This document shows positions 5,003 to 5,864 of a DNA stretch of 5,864 nucleotides, one piece after another (position 1 is the stretch's first letter; each line of letters opens with the position of its first letter). Below the pieces are notes generated by a model, which had not been told where the DNA came from, searched no databases, and saw nothing but the letters and a program-made list of their open reading frames with translations. This DNA is from an uncultured bacterium (GTDB lineage Bacteria; Bacillota; Clostridia; Oscillospirales; Oscillospiraceae): the NCBI GenBank assembly GCA_905214155.1, contig CAJMLC010000123.1:1-5864 (forward strand), written 5' to 3'. A program made the position numbers and the translations under genes.

Positions 5003-5864
5003 TTCTCGTCGTTAAAATCGTCCGCAGAGACGCTCACGGGCTTGGCCGCCGCCGTAATGGGCGGGCGGGCATGCGCGCCCTGCAGCTTCCACATGTTTTC
5101 GCGGACCTGCTGTTCGACGCTGTCGGCGATGTCCGGGTGCTCCTGCAGATAGGTCTTGACGCTGTCGCGGCCCTGCCCGATGCGCTCGTCGCCCATCGAG
5201 AACCAGCTGCCGCTCTTCTGGATGATGTCGAGCTGCACCGCCAGATCGACCAGTTCGCCCCACTTCGAGATGCCCTCGCCGTACATGATGTCGAAATACG
5301 CTTCTTTGAACGGAGGCGCGACCTTGTTTTTCACGATCTTCGCACGCGTCCGGTTGCCGATGATCTCACTGCCGTTCTTGATGGCCTCGGTGCGGCGGAT
5401 GTCGATGCGGACGGAGGCATAGAACTTCAGCGCGTTGCCGCCGGTCGTCGTCTCGGGGTTGCCATACATGACGCCGATCTTCATACGAAGCTGGTTGATG
5501 AAGATGACGACGCAGTTCGTCTTCGAGATGTTGCCGGCAAGCTTGCGCAGCGCCTGCGACATCAGCCGCGCCTGCAAGCCGACGAACGTGTCGCCCATCT
5601 CGCCCTCGATTTCCGCCCGCGGCGTCAGGGCCGCGACCGAGTCGACGACCACGACGTCGATCGCGCCGGAGCGCACGAGCGCATCCGTGATCTCCAGCGC
5701 CTGCTCGCCGGTGTCCGGCTGCGAGACGAGCATCGAGTCGATGTCCACGCCGATGCGCGCGGCATAGTCGGGGTCGAGCGCGTGTTCCGCGTCGACAAAC
5801 GCGACCTCACCGCCGCGCTTCTGCGCCTGCGCCACGATGTGCAGCGCCAGCGTCGTCTTACCGG
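4999..5864 (-). CDS. recA: Recombinase RecA, 5' end outside window (partial)
   Basis: ATP-dependent recombinase that forms filaments on single-stranded DNA, drives strand exchange and triggers LexA cleavage in the SOS response. 287 residues are visible; roughly 70 N-terminal residues lie beyond the window. The first full codons read [10 protein letters not shown], the end of Walker A, so the frame continues upstream of the GTG at 5835, which is an internal valine codon and not the start. Counting from that glycine: [12 protein letters not shown] with catalytic E26, [12 protein letters not shown] at 48-59, Walker B VVVDS at 71-75, loop L1 region [16 protein letters not shown] at 88-103, and loop L2 with [11 protein letters not shown] and [12 protein letters not shown] at 121-146, including Q124. 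The C-terminal domain includes [14 protein letters not shown], and a variable tail ends in acidic DDFNDEK. The stop overlaps the recX start. The promoter and any LexA box lie outside the window. Confidence 0.98.
   Translation of the reverse strand, partial: GKTTLALHIVAQAQKRGGEVAFVDAEHALDPDYAARIGVDIDSMLVSQPDTGEQALEITDALVRSGAIDVVVVDSVAALTPRAEIEGEMGDTFVGLQARLMSQALRKLAGNISKTNCVVIFINQLRMKIGVMYGNPETTTGGNALKFYASVRIDIRRTEAIKNGSEIIGNRTRAKIVKNKVAPPFKEAYFDIMYGEGISKWGELVDLAVQLDIIQKSGSWFSMGDERIGQGRDSVKTYLQEHPDIADSVEQQVRENMWKLQGAHARPPITAAAKPVSVSADDFNDEK

Noticed and set aside
4999..5835. recA starting at GTG 5835
   Set aside because: The frame continues upstream through GKTTLALHI, the end of Walker A. The GTG is an internal valine codon, and the true start is beyond the window.

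Overview
The window is a dense, co-directional stretch of bacterial housekeeping genes. All six coding regions lie on the minus strand and are read from high to low coordinates. The GC-rich sequence (strongly GC-ending codons), a T-box riboswitch, strong GGAGG-type ribosome binding sites and the Bacillota form of each protein point to a Clostridia-type Bacillota. A GC-rich member of the Oscillospiraceae/Ruminococcaceae is my inference; no marker here fixes the genus.

Layout in transcription order: (1) 5864-4999, the 3' part of recA, cut by the window edge inside Walker A; (2) 5002-4355, recX; (3) 4358-3012, rimO, the ribosomal protein S12 methylthiotransferase; (4) 3028-2495, pgsA, phosphatidylglycerophosphate synthase. 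These four overlap one another (4, 4 and 17 nt), so they look like one translationally coupled transcript whose promoter lies outside the window. (5) 2498-2241, a near-consensus sigma-A promoter whose -35 box contains the pgsA stop codon, followed by a complete T-box leader with a UGC (Cys) specifier codon, a T-box sequence whose variable base suits tRNA-Cys, and a 12-bp terminator. (6) 2159-1536, cysE, with a TTG start; (7) 1533-82, cysS, immediately downstream; (8) 73-40, an intrinsic terminator; (9) 37-12, a perfect 9-bp inverted repeat that may belong to a dispersed intergenic family.

The two halves make two functional units. The upstream unit joins recombination (RecA and its modulator RecX) to ribosome modification and phospholipid synthesis, a housekeeping neighbourhood rather than a pathway. 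The downstream unit is a cysteine supply-and-use module: CysE makes O-acetylserine, the precursor of cysteine, and CysS charges cysteine onto tRNA-Cys. Uncharged tRNA-Cys should open the T-box and raise both. No terminator is visible between pgsA and the T-box, so the T-box terminator probably also ends transcripts from the recA-side operon.

I found no mobile element, CRISPR array, rRNA or tRNA gene, and no convincing new system. The most informative parts are the cysteine T-box, the start-codon corrections for cysE, cysS and pgsA, and the compact overlap of promoter and pgsA end.
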